NCBI RefSeq assembly: GCF_001500315.1
Contig: NZ_LLER01000002.1
Span: 248,001-312,000, forward strand
DNA length: 64,000 nt
Direction of reading: 5' to 3'
Source of the DNA: Staphylococcus auricularis
GTDB taxonomy: Bacteria > Bacillota > Bacilli > Staphylococcales > Staphylococcaceae
Shown: piece after piece, positions 50,028-60,704 of the stretch
How the letters are laid out: each line of letters opens with the position of its first letter
How positions within the stretch are numbered: the stretch's first letter is position 1
Notes under the pieces: model-generated
Database searches by the model: none
The model's input: the letters and a program-made list of their open reading frames with translations, nothing else
What the model was told of the DNA's origin: nothing
Translations under genes and position numbers: made by a program

Positions 50028-51200
50028 ATGTTAGAATTTGAACAAGGATTTAATCATTTAGCGACGTTAAAAGTCATCGGTGTAGGGGGCGGCGGTAACA
50101 ACGCCGTTAACCGAATGATTGATCACGGCATGAACAACGTAGAATTTGTTTCAATTAATACAGATGGACAAGCATTGAACTTGTCTAAAGCTGAATCTAA
50201 AATTCAAGTCGGTGAAAAATTAACACGCGGACTTGGTGCAGGTGCTAACCCTGAAATCGGTAAAAAAGCTGCTGAAGAATCACGCGAACAAATTGAAGAT
50301 GCAATCCAAGGCGCAGACATGGTATTCGTAACTGCTGGTATGGGCGGCGGAACTGGTACTGGTGCTGCACCTGTCGTTGCTAAAATCGCTAAAGAAATGG
50401 GCGCTTTAACAGTCGGCGTCGTTACACGTCCATTCAGCTTTGAAGGTCGTAAACGTCAAACTCAAGCTGCTGCAGGTGTTGAAGCAATGAAAGCAGCGGT
50501 TGATACTTTAATCGTTATCCCTAACGACCGCTTATTAGACATCGTTGATAAATCTACACCAATGATGGAAGCATTCAAAGAAGCAGATAACGTATTACGC
50601 CAAGGTGTTCAAGGTATCTCAGACCTTATCGCAGTATCTGGGGAAGTTAACCTTGACTTTGCCGACGTTAAAACAATCATGTCTAACCAAGGTTCTGCCT
50701 TAATGGGTATCGGTGTTTCTTCTGGTGAAAACCGTGCAGTAGAAGCCGCTAAAAAAGCGATTTCTTCACCATTATTAGAAACTTCTATTGTCGGTGCGCA
50801 AGGTGTGTTAATGAACATCACAGGTGGAGAATCATTATCACTATTCGAAGCACAAGAAGCAGCAGACATCGTTCAAGATGCAGCTGACGAAGATGTAAAC
50901 ATGATCTTTGGTACCGTAATCAATCCTGAATTACAAGATGAAATCGTAGTTACAGTTATCGCTACTGGTTTTGAAGATAAACCAACTTCACAAGGTCGCA
51001 AAGCTTCAAACACAGGCTTTGGTTCAAGTGCAAACAGTAGCAGCAATAAAGAAGATAGCTACGCATCACAAGTTGGCAGCTCAAATGAAGGTCAACAAGA
51101 TACAAGCTCTGAAAGCAGAGGTCACTCTACTAAAGAAGATGACATCCCCAGCTTTATCAGAAATAGAGAAGAAAGACGTTCTAGAAGATCTAGACGTTAA
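50028..51200 (+). CDS. ftsZ: Cell division GTPase FtsZ
   Basis: The tubulin-like GTPase forming the Z ring. The 390-residue protein has the N-terminal [16 protein letters not shown] loop, the tubulin signature [10 protein letters not shown] and the T7 synergy region [12 protein letters not shown] flexible Ser/Asn-rich linker (about 318-370) ends in the conserved C-terminal peptide [20 protein letters not shown], which binds FtsA, SepF and other partners. AGGAGGAAGAATA precedes the ATG. Codon usage is strongly biased to highly expressed genes. Confidence 0.99.
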   Translation: MLEFEQGFNHLATLKVIGVGGGGNNAVNRMIDHGMNNVEFVSINTDGQALNLSKAESKIQVGEKLTRGLGAGANPEIGKKAAEESREQIEDAIQGADMVFVTAGMGGGTGTGAAPVVAKIAKEMGALTVGVVTRPFSFEGRKRQTQAAAGVEAMKAAVDTLIVIPNDRLLDIVDKSTPMMEAFKEADNVLRQGVQGISDLIAVSGEVNLDFADVKTIMSNQGSALMGIGVSSGENRAVEAAKKAISSPLLETSIVGAQGVLMNITGGESLSLFEAQEAADIVQDAADEDVNMIFGTVINPELQDEIVVTVIATGFEDKPTSQGRKASNTGFGSSANSSSNKEDSYASQVGSSNEGQQDTSSESRGHSTKEDDIPSFIRNREERRSRRSRR

Positions 51201-51564
51201 TCAATATTAAATATTGAATCGTGTTTGTAGCGATGTACGTATATCTATTTATGTGCATCGTTTAACAAACAATCATAAATGCATCGCAACAGGTAACCGA
51301 TGTAAGTATTAAATATACTTTGTGTTATCGATGATGGGGCGGGAATACGAAATCTATCCAGCAGAGGTTTATAGTAGCGTTGGCTGCTGTATCAGACACA
51401 TTATGGATCGTACGAGATTCATCATGTGCTAATAGATTTGTCTTCCGCTCCTTTTTCATAACCAATACATAATCATGTGATGTGAAGTCTTGTGAAAAAG
51501 CGATAAATAGCAGTAATGAAGTCTCTTGAAAATCAATGTAAGAGTGAATGGAGGGTGTTAAGGG
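51201..51564 (+). other. Gene-free stretch between ftsZ and pgeF
   Basis: About 360 bases without a gene. Just after ftsZ there is a short palindrome (TCAATATT-A-AATATTGA). It is followed by a hairpin at about 51229-51258 (CGATGTACGTA with TATGTGCATCG, some G:U pairs) and later ATGCATCGC, which could compete with it. No T run follows. Confidence 0.5.
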
Positions 51565-52353
51565 ATGGAAGATAAATTTGTGAAAAAGCCACACATATTG
51601 CAATATGAAGATCCTGAATTATCCCATGTAACAATTGGTATGACAACTAGAGAAGATGGTGTGAGTCCATACCCGTCAAACGCGTTTAATATGGCACGTT
51701 ACATTGATGATCATCCAGATCATATTTCACAACACCAACAGACACTAGCAGAAATGATTGATTTTCCAACGTCGGAATGGGTGTTTCCAATTCAAACGCA
51801 TGAAAATAAAGTCGTAGAAGTGACATCAAAAGATAAAGGCACGAATATTGATGCGTTAACAGATACGTTATACGGTGTAGATGGTATGTACTCTTATGAT
51901 AATTTGCTCCTAACGATGTGTTATGCTGATTGTGTACCTATCTATTTTTACAGTGAACCGCATCACTTTATTGGACTTGCACATGCAGGCTGGCGAGGAA
52001 CCTATAGCCAAATTGTGTTAGAGCTCATCAAAGCCATCGATTTTGATCTGAGTGAACTTCAAGTCGTCATTGGTCCATCTACGTCTATGTCTTATGAAAT
52101 TAATGATGACATTAAATCTAAGTTTGAAACACTCCCGATTGATTCAACTCAATATATTGAGACACGTGGCGATGATCGACACGGCATTGATTTAAAATTA
52201 GCTAACGCACTGCTTTTAGAACATGCCGGAGTGCCACCACAAAATATTTATCGCACAACATATGCGACTTCAGAAGACTTAGAACTCTTTTTCTCCTATC
52301 GTGTTGAAAAGGGGCAGACTGGTCGCATGTTAGCATTTATCGGTCAACATTAA
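51565..52353 (+). CDS. pgeF: Peptidoglycan editing factor PgeF (YlmD, DUF152)
   Basis: A 262-residue protein of the DUF152/YfiH group, formerly called multicopper polyphenol oxidases. In E. coli the relative removes precursors carrying L-serine instead of L-alanine. Metal or catalytic residues are visible in [24 protein letters not shown] and [20 protein letters not shown] precedes the ATG. Its place between ftsZ and ylmE-sepF is typical for Bacillales. The exact activity in staphylococci is untested here. Confidence 0.9.
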   Translation: MEDKFVKKPHILQYEDPELSHVTIGMTTREDGVSPYPSNAFNMARYIDDHPDHISQHQQTLAEMIDFPTSEWVFPIQTHENKVVEVTSKDKGTNIDALTDTLYGVDGMYSYDNLLLTMCYADCVPIYFYSEPHHFIGLAHAGWRGTYSQIVLELIKAIDFDLSELQVVIGPSTSMSYEINDDIKSKFETLPIDSTQYIETRGDDRHGIDLKLANALLLEHAGVPPQNIYRTTYATSEDLELFFSYRVEKGQTGRMLAFIGQH

Positions 52354-52493
52354 GTAAAAGGGGGAAATAGTCATAAAGGTTCGGATCAATATTAAGTTAC
52401 CATCATCTTTATAACTTAAACGGTTCATAGAGCCATCATGACTTTTGAACCATTACTGAAATCGCTTGTCCGATCCTTTAAAGACGTGAGATA

Positions 52494-53171
52494 ATGGTGA
52501 ATGTAAAAGAAAATCTTACAACTATACAGCAACAAATCCAAGCAGCTACTGAAAAAGGACAGCAACAGACAGAACCGAACGTGATTGCAGTCACAAAATA
52601 TGTTACAATGGAGCGAGCAAAGGAAGCGTATGACGCAGGCTTACGTCATTTCGGCGAAAACCGTGTCGAAGGATTTATAGAGAAACAAGACAAGTTGCCA
52701 GATGACGTGACAATGCACTTTATCGGTTCGCTTCAATCACGGAAAGTAAAAGATGTCATCAACCAAGTAGATTATTTTCACGGGTTAGATCGTATGAAGA
52801 TAGCTAAAGAAATCGACAAGCGCGCTGACCATACGATACGCTGTTTTGTACAGGTCAACGTATCAGGCGAATCTTCTAAGCATGGTATTGGACTGTCAGA
52901 AGTGAATGATTTCATTCAAGATTTAGCACAATATGAACATATTGAAGTTGTAGGTCTGATGACGATGGCACCTTTAACCGACGATGAAGATTATATTCAT
53001 CAGCTATTTAAATCATTAAAAAATAAACGAGATGAAATAAAAGCACTCAATTTAACGCATGCGCCATGTACAGAATTATCCATGGGAATGAGTAACGATT
53101 TCCATATCGCAGCAGAAGAGGGCGCTTCATTTGTACGAATTGGGACTAAACTTGTAGGAAAAGAGGAGTGA
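52494..53171 (+). CDS. ylmE: YggS/YlmE family pyridoxal-phosphate-binding protein
   Basis: A 225-residue alpha/beta-barrel protein that binds pyridoxal 5'-phosphate but has no known enzyme activity; it helps vitamin B6 and amino-acid homeostasis. The PLP lysine lies in [38 protein letters not shown] and LSMGMSNDF are the family blocks. The start could be ATG 52494 or the adjacent GTG 52497. It is followed closely by sepF; the ylmE stop lies inside the sepF ribosome-site region. Confidence 0.92.
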   Translation: MVNVKENLTTIQQQIQAATEKGQQQTEPNVIAVTKYVTMERAKEAYDAGLRHFGENRVEGFIEKQDKLPDDVTMHFIGSLQSRKVKDVINQVDYFHGLDRMKIAKEIDKRADHTIRCFVQVNVSGESSKHGIGLSEVNDFIQDLAQYEHIEVVGLMTMAPLTDDEDYIHQLFKSLKNKRDEIKALNLTHAPCTELSMGMSNDFHIAAEEGASFVRIGTKLVGKEE

Positions 53172-53176
53172 CCCTA

Positions 53177-53764
53177 GTGGCATTAAAAGATTTATTTAAC
53201 GGATTCTTTGTAGTTGAAGAGGAAGAGGATGAACCAAACACACCATCTGAACCCGAACAAACAAACCAACGACAACAACAAGCACAGTCTCAGAATAACT
53301 ATAGTCAAGAGGATGTAGATCGTACGGAAACACGCCGTTCATTAAAATCTGTACCTAAAAAACAAAAAGCATCAAGACTTTCTCAATCTCAAAGTGAAAG
53401 GAAGTATCAAATGAATAATACAGCGAGAAATAATAGAAATGTTGTAAATATGAATAATGAAGAGATGCTTGAACCACAAATGCAAGATAGTTCAAAAATG
53501 TGTTTATTTGAACCGCGTGTTTTCTCAGATACACAAGATATCGCCGACGAATTAAAAAATCGCCGTGCAACACTAGTGAACTTACAACGCATTGATAAAG
53601 TTTCAGCAAAACGCATCGTTGACTTTTTAAGTGGTACTGTATATGCAATCGGTGGCGATATTCAACGCGTAGGTAGTGACATTTTCCTATGTACACCTGA
53701 TAATGTTGAAGTTGCTGGTACGATTACAGACCAAGTAGAATACACAGATTACCAACATGAATAG
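53177..53764 (+). CDS. sepF: Cell division protein SepF
   Basis: SepF bundles FtsZ filaments and anchors them to the membrane. The protein of about 195 residues has an N-terminal amphipathic helix ([12 protein letters not shown]), a long polar linker rich in Gln, Asn and Ser (about 20-95) and the C-terminal DUF552 domain ([41 protein letters not shown]). I use the GTG at 53177, eight bases after GAGGAG; another GTG at 53168 is too near it, though relatives are three residues longer. Confidence 0.93.
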   Translation: MALKDLFNGFFVVEEEEDEPNTPSEPEQTNQRQQQAQSQNNYSQEDVDRTETRRSLKSVPKKQKASRLSQSQSERKYQMNNTARNNRNVVNMNNEEMLEPQMQDSSKMCLFEPRVFSDTQDIADELKNRRATLVNLQRIDKVSAKRIVDFLSGTVYAIGGDIQRVGSDIFLCTPDNVEVAGTITDQVEYTDYQHE

Positions 53765-53776
53765 AGGAAACATAGT

Positions 53777-54070
53777 ATGAGTTTATTAAGTATTTTAATT
53801 ATTGTCTTTAGGATCATCAATCTTGTATTGCAAGTTTATTCATGGGGAATGATTGTTTATTTCCTTATGTCATGGTTTCCAGGGGCACGTGAAAATGCCT
53901 TCGGACGTTTCCTAGCAAAAATCTATGAACCGTTCTTAGATCCATTTAGAAGAATTATTCCACCTATTGGTATGCTGGATATTTCTTCATTGGTTGCATT
54001 TTTTACTTTACAATTATTCCGCATGGGTGTAAATGCGATATTTAATACGATTATCACGCATTTATTTTAA
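53777..54070 (+). CDS. yggT: YggT family membrane protein (YlmG)
   Basis: A 97-residue protein with two hydrophobic segments and the YGGT-family motif WFPGARENAFGRFLAKIYEP followed by FLDPFRRIIPPIGMLDIS. In plants and cyanobacteria, relatives affect nucleoid or chloroplast division; in Firmicutes it is encoded beside sepF. The function is not established. It is twelve bases after sepF in the same unit, ending at a terminator. Confidence 0.93.
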   Translation: MSLLSILIIVFRIINLVLQVYSWGMIVYFLMSWFPGARENAFGRFLAKIYEPFLDPFRRIIPPIGMLDISSLVAFFTLQLFRMGVNAIFNTIITHLF

Positions 54071-54145
54071 TATGATTTAAATGGTTTGAGTTGCTAAAAA
54101 CAACCCATCAACCCATGTGAAGCAACGAAATAACGCATAAAGTAT

Positions 54146-54180
54146 AAAGGCTGGGGTGTCATGATACCCCAGCTTTCGTT
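54146..54180 (+). terminator. Hairpin after yggT
   Basis: AAAGGCTGGGGT pairs with ACCCCAGCTTT around a short loop. The T tract is short, so termination may be partial. Confidence 0.7.
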
Positions 54181-54246
54181 ATCAAAATCCAAATTTTAAA
54201 TTGTGATCATATTAAGCGATGTACAGACACTTTAGGAGTAGAATCG

Positions 54247-55017
54247 ATGAATATATATCAACATTTTAGAACTGAAGAACACGAGTTGATTGACCAATTA
54301 ATAGATAAGTGTAATCAAGCTGATCAAACGTATGCACCTGTGTTGACTCACTTTTTAGACCCAAGAGGGCAATACATACTTGAAGTGGTCGCTGGGAGCT
54401 ATGACATGTTACAGGTGCATTTTTATGGTGGTCCACATGCAGAAAGACAGCGTGCATTAATCGCACCGGATTATTTTGAACCTCAGCTTGAAGATTTTGA
54501 ACTCACTGTACTTCAGCTCGATTACCCGAAAAAGTTTGTGACGATACAGCACCAACACGTGATGGGGACCATCTTGTCTCTAGGGATCACTCGAGATCAA
54601 CTGGGGGATATCGCAGTAAATGACGAAATTCAGTTCGTCATTGCCTCTCCATTAGTTGATTATGTTAAAATGCATTTAACGAAGATTAAAGGAGCTTCAG
54701 TTAAACTGCATTCAATTTCGCCACAAGATATGGTACAATCAAAAGAGTCATGGCAACATGCACAAGCAACAGTCAGTGCATTACGACTTGATGTTGTATT
54801 AAAAGAGATGATTCACAAATCACGTGATATTGCGAAACAACTGATTCAGAAAAAGCGTGTCAAAGTGAATCATACGATTATAGATTCAGCTGATTTCAAA
54901 CTTGATCAAGGTGATCTATTGTCCATTCAAGTTTTTGGTAGAGCCAAAATTTCTGAAGTGGGAGGCAAAACTAAGAAAGATAAGATACACATTTCATATA
55001 AAACACTTTTCAAATAG
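54247..55017 (+). CDS. ylmH: YlmH family S4-domain RNA-binding protein
   Basis: A 256-residue protein with an N-terminal RRM-like region (VVAGSYDMLQVHFYGG) and a C-terminal S4 RNA-binding domain (about 180-235, RLDVVLKEMIHKSRDIAKQL and KVNHTIIDSADFKLDQGD). B. subtilis YlmH binds ribosomes and has been linked to rescue of stalled nascent chains. It stands between yggT and divIVA, as in most Bacillales. A TAGGAGTAGAATCG ribosome site precedes the ATG. Confidence 0.92.
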   Translation: MNIYQHFRTEEHELIDQLIDKCNQADQTYAPVLTHFLDPRGQYILEVVAGSYDMLQVHFYGGPHAERQRALIAPDYFEPQLEDFELTVLQLDYPKKFVTIQHQHVMGTILSLGITRDQLGDIAVNDEIQFVIASPLVDYVKMHLTKIKGASVKLHSISPQDMVQSKESWQHAQATVSALRLDVVLKEMIHKSRDIAKQLIQKKRVKVNHTIIDSADFKLDQGDLLSIQVFGRAKISEVGGKTKKDKIHISYKTLFK

Positions 55018-55070
55018 TATCATTGTTCGTTATAGTAATATCAGTGGTACGATTAAAGGGAGGAAATTCG

Positions 55071-55682
55071 ATGCCTTTTACACCGAACGAAATCAAAAAC
55101 AAAGCATTTACTAAAGTAAGAAACGGTTTTGACGAAACTGAAGTACAAGATTATTTAACTCAGTTAAGTGATGAAATTGAACGTTTGAAAGAAGATAAAC
55201 AACAATTAGAAAAAGTAATAGAAGATAAAGAAACGAACTTAAATTCTTACAAAGAAGTGCATCAATCTGTAAGTGATGCGTTAGTTCAAGCGCAACAAGC
55301 AGGCGAACAAACAAAAAACGCAGCCCAAGAACAAGCGCAAGCAACAATCAATAAAGCGCAAAGTGAGGCTGACCGTATCGTCGGTGACGCGATTGAAAAA
55401 GCACGCCGTTTATCCTTCCAAACTGAAGATATGAAACGTCAATCTAAAATCTTTAGATCACGCTTCCGTATGTTAGTTGAAGCACAGTTAGATTTACTCA
55501 AAAATGATGATTGGGATTATTTACTCAACTACGATCTAGATGCTCAACACGTGACAGAAGAAAATATACAACATTTAAACGATGAAGATTTAACAGAAGC
55601 TGAACGTGCACAAGCTTCAACTCAAAATGAACAAAACGATACAGATAGCACAGAAGACCAACAAGATAACGATGAAAAATAA
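55071..55682 (+). CDS. divIVA: Cell division and polarity protein DivIVA
   Basis: A 203-residue coiled-coil protein that binds negatively curved membrane at poles and septa. The N-terminal membrane-binding domain has FTPNEIKNKAFTKVRNGFDE and the following YLTQLSDEIERL coiled coil. A second coiled coil (about 85-150) includes the QSEADRIV and SFQTEDMKRQSKIFRSRF segments. The tail is Glu/Asp/Gln-rich. The start ATG 55071 follows AGGGAGGAAATTCG; the longer frame upstream has no ribosome site. Confidence 0.96.
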   Translation: MPFTPNEIKNKAFTKVRNGFDETEVQDYLTQLSDEIERLKEDKQQLEKVIEDKETNLNSYKEVHQSVSDALVQAQQAGEQTKNAAQEQAQATINKAQSEADRIVGDAIEKARRLSFQTEDMKRQSKIFRSRFRMLVEAQLDLLKNDDWDYLLNYDLDAQHVTEENIQHLNDEDLTEAERAQASTQNEQNDTDSTEDQQDNDEK

Positions 55683-55699
55683 TTAATTAATCACATCAA

Positions 55700-55886
55700 A
55701 CAGACGCGTGAGAAATAAGTCGCATATCTTAGCGAGCTAGGGATGGTGAAAGCCTAGTATATGTTTATTTCTTATATCACTGTTTTGACAAGATGAATAA
55801 AAAAATTGAGAGAACTCTAAGTTGAGTTAATCAGGGTGGTACCGCGATAACCTCGTCCCTGTTAATTGAACTTAGAGTTCTTTTTT
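55700..55886 (+). ncRNA. T-box leader controlling ileS
   Basis: The T-box core AGGGTGGTACCGCG lies at 55833-55846. Stem I contains the typical AGGGATGGTGAAAGCCT segment. The specifier ATC (isoleucine) is visible at 55776-55778 in CTTATATCACTG. A terminator with AGAACTCTAAGTT pairing with AACTTAGAGTTCT and a T run follows. Uncharged tRNA-Ile would promote read-through. Confidence 0.93.
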
Positions 55887-55906
55887 AAGTTAAGAGGAGT
55901 GAAAAA

Positions 55907-58654
55907 ATGAATTATAAAGATACTTTATTAATGCCGAAGACGGATTTCCCTATGAGAGGCGGCTTGCCAAATAAAGAGCCTAAAATCCAACAAGCCTGGG
56001 ACGAAAACAATATTTATCAAAAATCAGTGAAACAAAACGAAGGCCAACCTGCATACATTCTTCACGATGGTCCTCCATATGCGAATGGTAACTTACACAT
56101 GGGTCACGCCCTAAACAAAATTTTAAAAGACATCATCACACGTTACAAAACAATGCGTGGTTATTATGCACCTTATATTCCTGGTTGGGATACACACGGA
56201 TTACCGATTGAACAAGCCTTAACGAAAAAAGGTATTAAACGTAAAGAAATGTCTGTCTCTGAGTTTAGAGAAAAATGTAAAGATTTTGCGCTTGAACAAA
56301 TCGAACTTCAGAAAAAAGACTTCAAACGTTTAGGTGTGAGCGGTGATTTTGATAATCCATACATCACATTAAAACCTGAATACGAAGCAGCTCAATTACG
56401 TTTGTTTGGTGAAATGGCAGACAAAGGTTTAATCTACAAAGGTAAAAAACCAGTTTATTGGTCACCATCTAGTGAATCTTCTCTTGCAGAAGCAGAAATT
56501 GAATATCATGATAAACGTTCTCCTTCTATCTATGTCGCATTTGATGTGCGTGATAGTAAAGGTGTTGTAGATGAAGATGCACAATTCATCATCTGGACAA
56601 CTACACCATGGACTATGCCATCTAACGTAGCGATCACAGTTCATCCTGATTTAACTTATGGACAATATCTTGTAGATGGTAAAAAATATATCATCGGTAA
56701 AGATTTAGTAGATGATGTGGCTGAAGCACTTGATTGGGATAAAGAAGCCATCGTGCTCGACAAAGAATACAAAGGTTCTGAACTTGAATATGTAGAAGCG
56801 CAACATCCATTTATTGATCGCGTTTCTCTCGTCATCAATGGTACACACGTCACTACAGATGCTGGTACAGGTGTTGTGCATACAGCGCCTGGACACGGGG
56901 AAGATGACTACGTCGTTGCACAAAAATATGATTTACCCGTCATCAGTCCATTAGACGACAAAGGGGTCTTCACTGAAGAAGCAGGTCAATTTGAAGGTAT
57001 GTTCTATGACAAAGCTAACAAAGCAGTGACTGACTTATTAGATGAAAAAGACGCACTCATCAAATTAGAATTTATCACACATAGTTACCCACACGATTGG
57101 CGTACGAAAAAACCAGTGATCTTCCGTGCGACACCTCAATGGTTCGCTTCTATCGATAAAGTAAGACAAGATATCTTAGATGCTATCGATGAAACAAAAT
57201 TCAAAGTCGACTGGGGTAAAACACGTATCTATAACATGATTCGTGACCGTGGTGAATGGGTCATTTCTCGTCAACGTGTATGGGGTGTACCACTCCCTGT
57301 CTTCTACGCAGAAAATGGCGATGTGATCTTATCACAAGAAACTGTCAATCACGTAGCTGATCTCGTTGAAGAATATGGTTCTAATGTTTGGTTTGAACGT
57401 GAAGCGAAAGATTTACTTCCAGAAGGATTTACACATCCAGGTAGTCCTAATGGCGAATTCACAAAAGAAACAGACATCATGGACGTATGGTTCGACTCAG
57501 GTTCATCTCACCGTGGCGTATTAGAAGAACGTCCAGAGTTAGAATACCCAGCAGATCTCTATATTGAAGGTAGTGACCAATATCGCGGTTGGTTTAACTC
57601 TTCTATTACTACATCTGTTGCGACTAGAGGTATTTCACCATATAAAATGTTACTTTCTCATGGTTTCGTCATGGACGGCGAAGGTAAAAAAATGAGTAAA
57701 TCATTAGGTAACGTCATTGTGCCAGATCAAATCGTTAAACAAAAAGGTGCAGATATTGCACGTCTTTGGGTAAGTAGTGTGGATTATCTTGCAGACGTAC
57801 GTATTTCCGATGAAATCTTAAAACAAACATCAGACGTTTACCGTAAAATCAGAAATACAATCCGTTTCATGTTAGGTAATGTAGCAGACTACAATCCAGA
57901 AACAGATCAAATTGCTGAAGCGGACTTACTCGAAGTCGATCGCTATATCTTAAATCGTTTCCGTGAATTTACGAAAACAGTATTAGATAAATACGATAAC
58001 TTCGACTATCTAAATATTTACCAAGAAGTTCAAAACTTCATTAACGTAGAATTGAGTAACTTCTACTTAGATTATGGTAAAGATATTCTTTACATCGAAA
58101 AACGTGACGCACATAAACGTCGCAGCATGCAAACCGTGCTTTATCAAATTGTAGTTGATATGACGAAATTACTTGCACCAATTCTTGTGCATACTTCTGA
58201 AGAAATTTGGTCACACATCCCACATGTGAAAGAAGAAAGTGTTCATTTAACTTACATGCCAGAAGTTGTAGAACCTGATGAAGCATTAGTTGAAAAATGG
58301 AATACATTCATGCACTTGAGAGACGATGTGAATCGTGCATTAGAAATTGCTAGAAACGAAAAAGTCATCGGTAAATCTCTAGAAGCAAAAGTCATAATTG
58401 GTAGCAACGACCAATTCAACGCTACAGAATTCTTACAACAGTTTGATGATTTACATCAACTCTTTATTACTTCTCAAGCAGAAGTAGTGGATCACGTGGA
58501 AGATGGCCAAGCTTACCAATATGGTGATATCCGCATTGAACATGCTGAAGGTGAAAAATGTGATCGTTGTTGGAACTATAGTACAGAAATTGGCAATGTA
58601 GGGGAATACACTGGTCTTTGCCCTCGCTGTCAAGAAGTCGTAGCTTCACTATAA
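55907..58654 (+). CDS. ileS: Isoleucyl-tRNA synthetase
   Basis: A 915-residue class I synthetase that charges tRNA-Ile and edits valine. It has the HIGH-type motif HMGH at residues 64-67 ([11 protein letters not shown]) and the CP1 editing domain (about 190-390, with [13 protein letters not shown]). The KMSKS motif is in [10 protein letters not shown] and a C-terminal zinc site is formed by CDRCWNYS and CPRCQ. The length equals the bacterial, mupirocin-sensitive type rather than the plasmid mupA type. AAGAGGAGTGAAAAA precedes the ATG. Confidence 0.98.
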   Translation: MNYKDTLLMPKTDFPMRGGLPNKEPKIQQAWDENNIYQKSVKQNEGQPAYILHDGPPYANGNLHMGHALNKILKDIITRYKTMRGYYAPYIPGWDTHGLPIEQALTKKGIKRKEMSVSEFREKCKDFALEQIELQKKDFKRLGVSGDFDNPYITLKPEYEAAQLRLFGEMADKGLIYKGKKPVYWSPSSESSLAEAEIEYHDKRSPSIYVAFDVRDSKGVVDEDAQFIIWTTTPWTMPSNVAITVHPDLTYGQYLVDGKKYIIGKDLVDDVAEALDWDKEAIVLDKEYKGSELEYVEAQHPFIDRVSLVINGTHVTTDAGTGVVHTAPGHGEDDYVVAQKYDLPVISPLDDKGVFTEEAGQFEGMFYDKANKAVTDLLDEKDALIKLEFITHSYPHDWRTKKPVIFRATPQWFASIDKVRQDILDAIDETKFKVDWGKTRIYNMIRDRGEWVISRQRVWGVPLPVFYAENGDVILSQETVNHVADLVEEYGSNVWFEREAKDLLPEGFTHPGSPNGEFTKETDIMDVWFDSGSSHRGVLEERPELEYPADLYIEGSDQYRGWFNSSITTSVATRGISPYKMLLSHGFVMDGEGKKMSKSLGNVIVPDQIVKQKGADIARLWVSSVDYLADVRISDEILKQTSDVYRKIRNTIRFMLGNVADYNPETDQIAEADLLEVDRYILNRFREFTKTVLDKYDNFDYLNIYQEVQNFINVELSNFYLDYGKDILYIEKRDAHKRRSMQTVLYQIVVDMTKLLAPILVHTSEEIWSHIPHVKEESVHLTYMPEVVEPDEALVEKWNTFMHLRDDVNRALEIARNEKVIGKSLEAKVIIGSNDQFNATEFLQQFDDLHQLFITSQAEVVDHVEDGQAYQYGDIRIEHAEGEKCDRCWNYSTEIGNVGEYTGLCPRCQEVVASL

Positions 58655-58686
58655 AAAGTAAATTTAAATCTATAGATCTTTGAATT

Positions 58687-58731
58687 TGAGCAAGATTGAA
58701 TCTTAGGATTTGATCTTGCTCTCTTTTTATA
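58687..58731 (+). terminator. Terminator of ileS
   Basis: GAGCAAGAT and ATCTTGCTC form a 9-bp stem with a long loop, followed by TCTTTTTAT. Confidence 0.8.
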
Positions 58732-58912
58732 TATAAATCAATTTTCAATGGGGTTTATGGATATTTTGAAAATTTGGGCTTTCAATTTATAAAGAGTCAG
58801 ACGGTTGCCACTTAATATCGACATTTTGCTTCGTCTGCTTTATTTTATACTGTGAAATAGCTATAATATAGATTGTTCGAAATTGTGAAAAGAGAAATTG
58901 AGGAGGTCGCCT

Positions 58913-59389
58913 ATGAAAAGGCAGTATTATATAGGAATATCTTTGGCTGTAACGATCTTTATTTTAGTGTTTGATCAACTTACAAAATGGATGATCGCTA
59001 CTTCTATGCGCGTAGGTGAATCCTTTGAAGTTATTCCGGGTTTTCTCAATATTACGTCTCATCGTAATAATGGAGCAGCTTGGGGCATATTAAGCGGTAA
59101 GATGTGGTTCTTTTACATCATTACCATCATCATATTGATTGTATTAGTCGGTTTCTATATTAAAGAAGCGAAAGGCAACTTAGCCATGCAAGTGACACTC
59201 AGTCTACTTTTTGCAGGGGCACTTGGTAACTTTATTGATCGTATCATAAATGGAGAAGTAGTCGACTTCATCGACACTTATATATTTGGTTATGATTTTC
59301 CTATCTTTAATGTAGCGGATTCAAGTTTAACAATCGGTGTCATTGTTATGATTGTTTTATTATTAAAAGATATGAACAAAGCATCATAG
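58913..59389 (+). CDS. lspA: Lipoprotein signal peptidase (signal peptidase II)
   Basis: LspA cleaves the signal peptide of diacylglyceryl-modified prolipoproteins. The 158-residue membrane protein has four helices and the family blocks DQLTKWMI, NITSHRNNGAAWGIL, the catalytic aspartates in GNFIDRIINGEVVDFIDTY and FNVADSSLTIG. ATG 58913 follows GAGGAGGTCGCCT. A TATAAT (58862-58867) lies upstream with a weak -35. It is followed by rluD after ten bases; the pair is conserved in Firmicutes just before the pyr operon. Confidence 0.96.
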   Translation: MKRQYYIGISLAVTIFILVFDQLTKWMIATSMRVGESFEVIPGFLNITSHRNNGAAWGILSGKMWFFYIITIIILIVLVGFYIKEAKGNLAMQVTLSLLFAGALGNFIDRIINGEVVDFIDTYIFGYDFPIFNVADSSLTIGVIVMIVLLLKDMNKAS

Positions 59390-59399
59390 GAGGAAAGTT

Positions 59400-60317
59400 A
59401 TGGAAACGCATGAGTTTAAAATAGATAATGAAGCGTACGTCGGTCAACGCATTGATAAATGTCTCACGTCATTCAATCAAGATTGGTCTCGTACTCAAAT
59501 TCAAGATATGGTGAAGGAAGGTCATGTCACAGTAAACGGTAAAACCATTAAATCTAATTATAAAATGAAACAGGACGATGTCATTGTCGTAAATGAACCA
59601 GAAGTGGTTGAAGCGGATATTGAACCCGAGAATTTAAATTTAGACGTATATTATGAAGATGATGATGTGGCGATTGTTTATAAACCTAAAGGCATGGTCG
59701 TCCATCCTTCAGCGGGTCATCGCAGTGGTACACTCGTAAACGGGCTCATGTATCAAATGAAAAACCTCTCCGGCATTAATGGAGAAGTACGCCCTGGTAT
59801 TGTGCACCGTATCGATAAAGATACGTCAGGGTTACTCATGGTCGCAAAAAACGATGTGGCACATCGAAACTTAGTTGAACAGTTAATGTCTAAAACAGTG
59901 ACCCGTAAATATACAGCACTCGTTCACGGCAATATTCCCCATGATTATGGTACGGTAGATGCGCCGATTGGACGTAATACGAAAGATAGACAATCCATGG
60001 ATGTCGTTGACGAGGGTAAAGAAGCGATTACGCATTTTAATGTGCTTGAACATTTTAAGGATTATACGCTCATTGAATGTCAGTTAGAAACCGGTCGTAC
60101 ACACCAAATCCGTGTACATATGAAATACATCGGATATCCTATTGTCGGCGATCCTAAATATGGACCTAAGCGTACGATTGAAATGGGCGGCCAAGCGTTA
60201 CATGCTGGTGTCATTGGATTTGAACATCCTGTCACAGGTGAGTACATCGAACGTGAAGCGCCGTTACCGGAATCATTTGAGCAAGTGCTAGAAACATTAC
60301 GAAGAGAACAAGGTTAA
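59400..60317 (+). CDS. RluD-family 23S rRNA pseudouridine synthase
   Basis: A 305-residue RluA/RluD-type pseudouridine synthase. The N-terminal S4 domain (about 15-75, RIDKCLTSFNQDWSRTQIQ) binds RNA. The catalytic domain has the aspartate in HRIDKDTSGLL, with KPKGMVVHPSAGH, GRTHQIRVH and PIVGDPKYG nearby. B. subtilis YlyB has the same neighbours. The target uridines are likely in helix 69 of 23S rRNA if it is a true RluD, but this is not proved by sequence. Confidence 0.92.
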   Translation: METHEFKIDNEAYVGQRIDKCLTSFNQDWSRTQIQDMVKEGHVTVNGKTIKSNYKMKQDDVIVVNEPEVVEADIEPENLNLDVYYEDDDVAIVYKPKGMVVHPSAGHRSGTLVNGLMYQMKNLSGINGEVRPGIVHRIDKDTSGLLMVAKNDVAHRNLVEQLMSKTVTRKYTALVHGNIPHDYGTVDAPIGRNTKDRQSMDVVDEGKEAITHFNVLEHFKDYTLIECQLETGRTHQIRVHMKYIGYPIVGDPKYGPKRTIEMGGQALHAGVIGFEHPVTGEYIEREAPLPESFEQVLETLRREQG

Positions 60318-60389
60318 GGGATTCGACAGACTTAATCCTCGATATAGGATAGGCAGAAAAAGTATATTTATGCGATTATTTCTCTCCTA

Positions 60390-60418
60390 TTGACTTCAAT
60401 CAGCGAAAGCGGTAAACT
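60390..60418 (+). promoter_or_regulatory. Promoter of the pyr operon
   Basis: TTGACT, 17 bases, TAAACT. The PyrR-responsive leader starts just downstream. Confidence 0.75.
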
Positions 60419-60445
60419 ATCATTAGTTTAATAAATAAAACCAAC

Positions 60446-60629
60446 GTCTTTAATAGAAGTCCAGTGAGGCTTAGAAGACATGAATATAAACAGATTATGT
60501 AACGATGTGAATGAGATTTAAAGTATAGGTATCGTCTATCGCATTCACATTCAAAATGAAATATTTTAACGGTGAAGTATAAATTCTGTTCATAGACCTC
60601 ATGTCTTTCTAAGGCATGAGGCTTTTTTA
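60446..60629 (+). promoter_or_regulatory. PyrR-binding attenuator before pyrR
   Basis: AGTCCAGTGAGGCTT (60458-60472) fits the conserved PyrR-binding loop, held by a GTCTT/AAGAC stem (anti-antiterminator). The following AGAAGACATGA can pair with TCATGTCTTTCT of the terminator (stem CCTCATG/CATGAGG, 60597-60621, then a T run). PyrR bound with UMP would favour termination, repressing the operon when pyrimidines are plentiful. Confidence 0.88.
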
Positions 60630-60704
60630 TTGGAAAAATACATGCCTTGCATTCAATGGATAAATTTTCTAAATGAAGCGCTGTAAAGGAGGTAGTGAAG
60701 TAAG

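Noticed and set aside
51325..51603. 92-codon open frame on the minus strand between ftsZ and pgeF
   Set aside because: No ribosome site, unusual composition, and it overlaps the start of pgeF; treated as chance.
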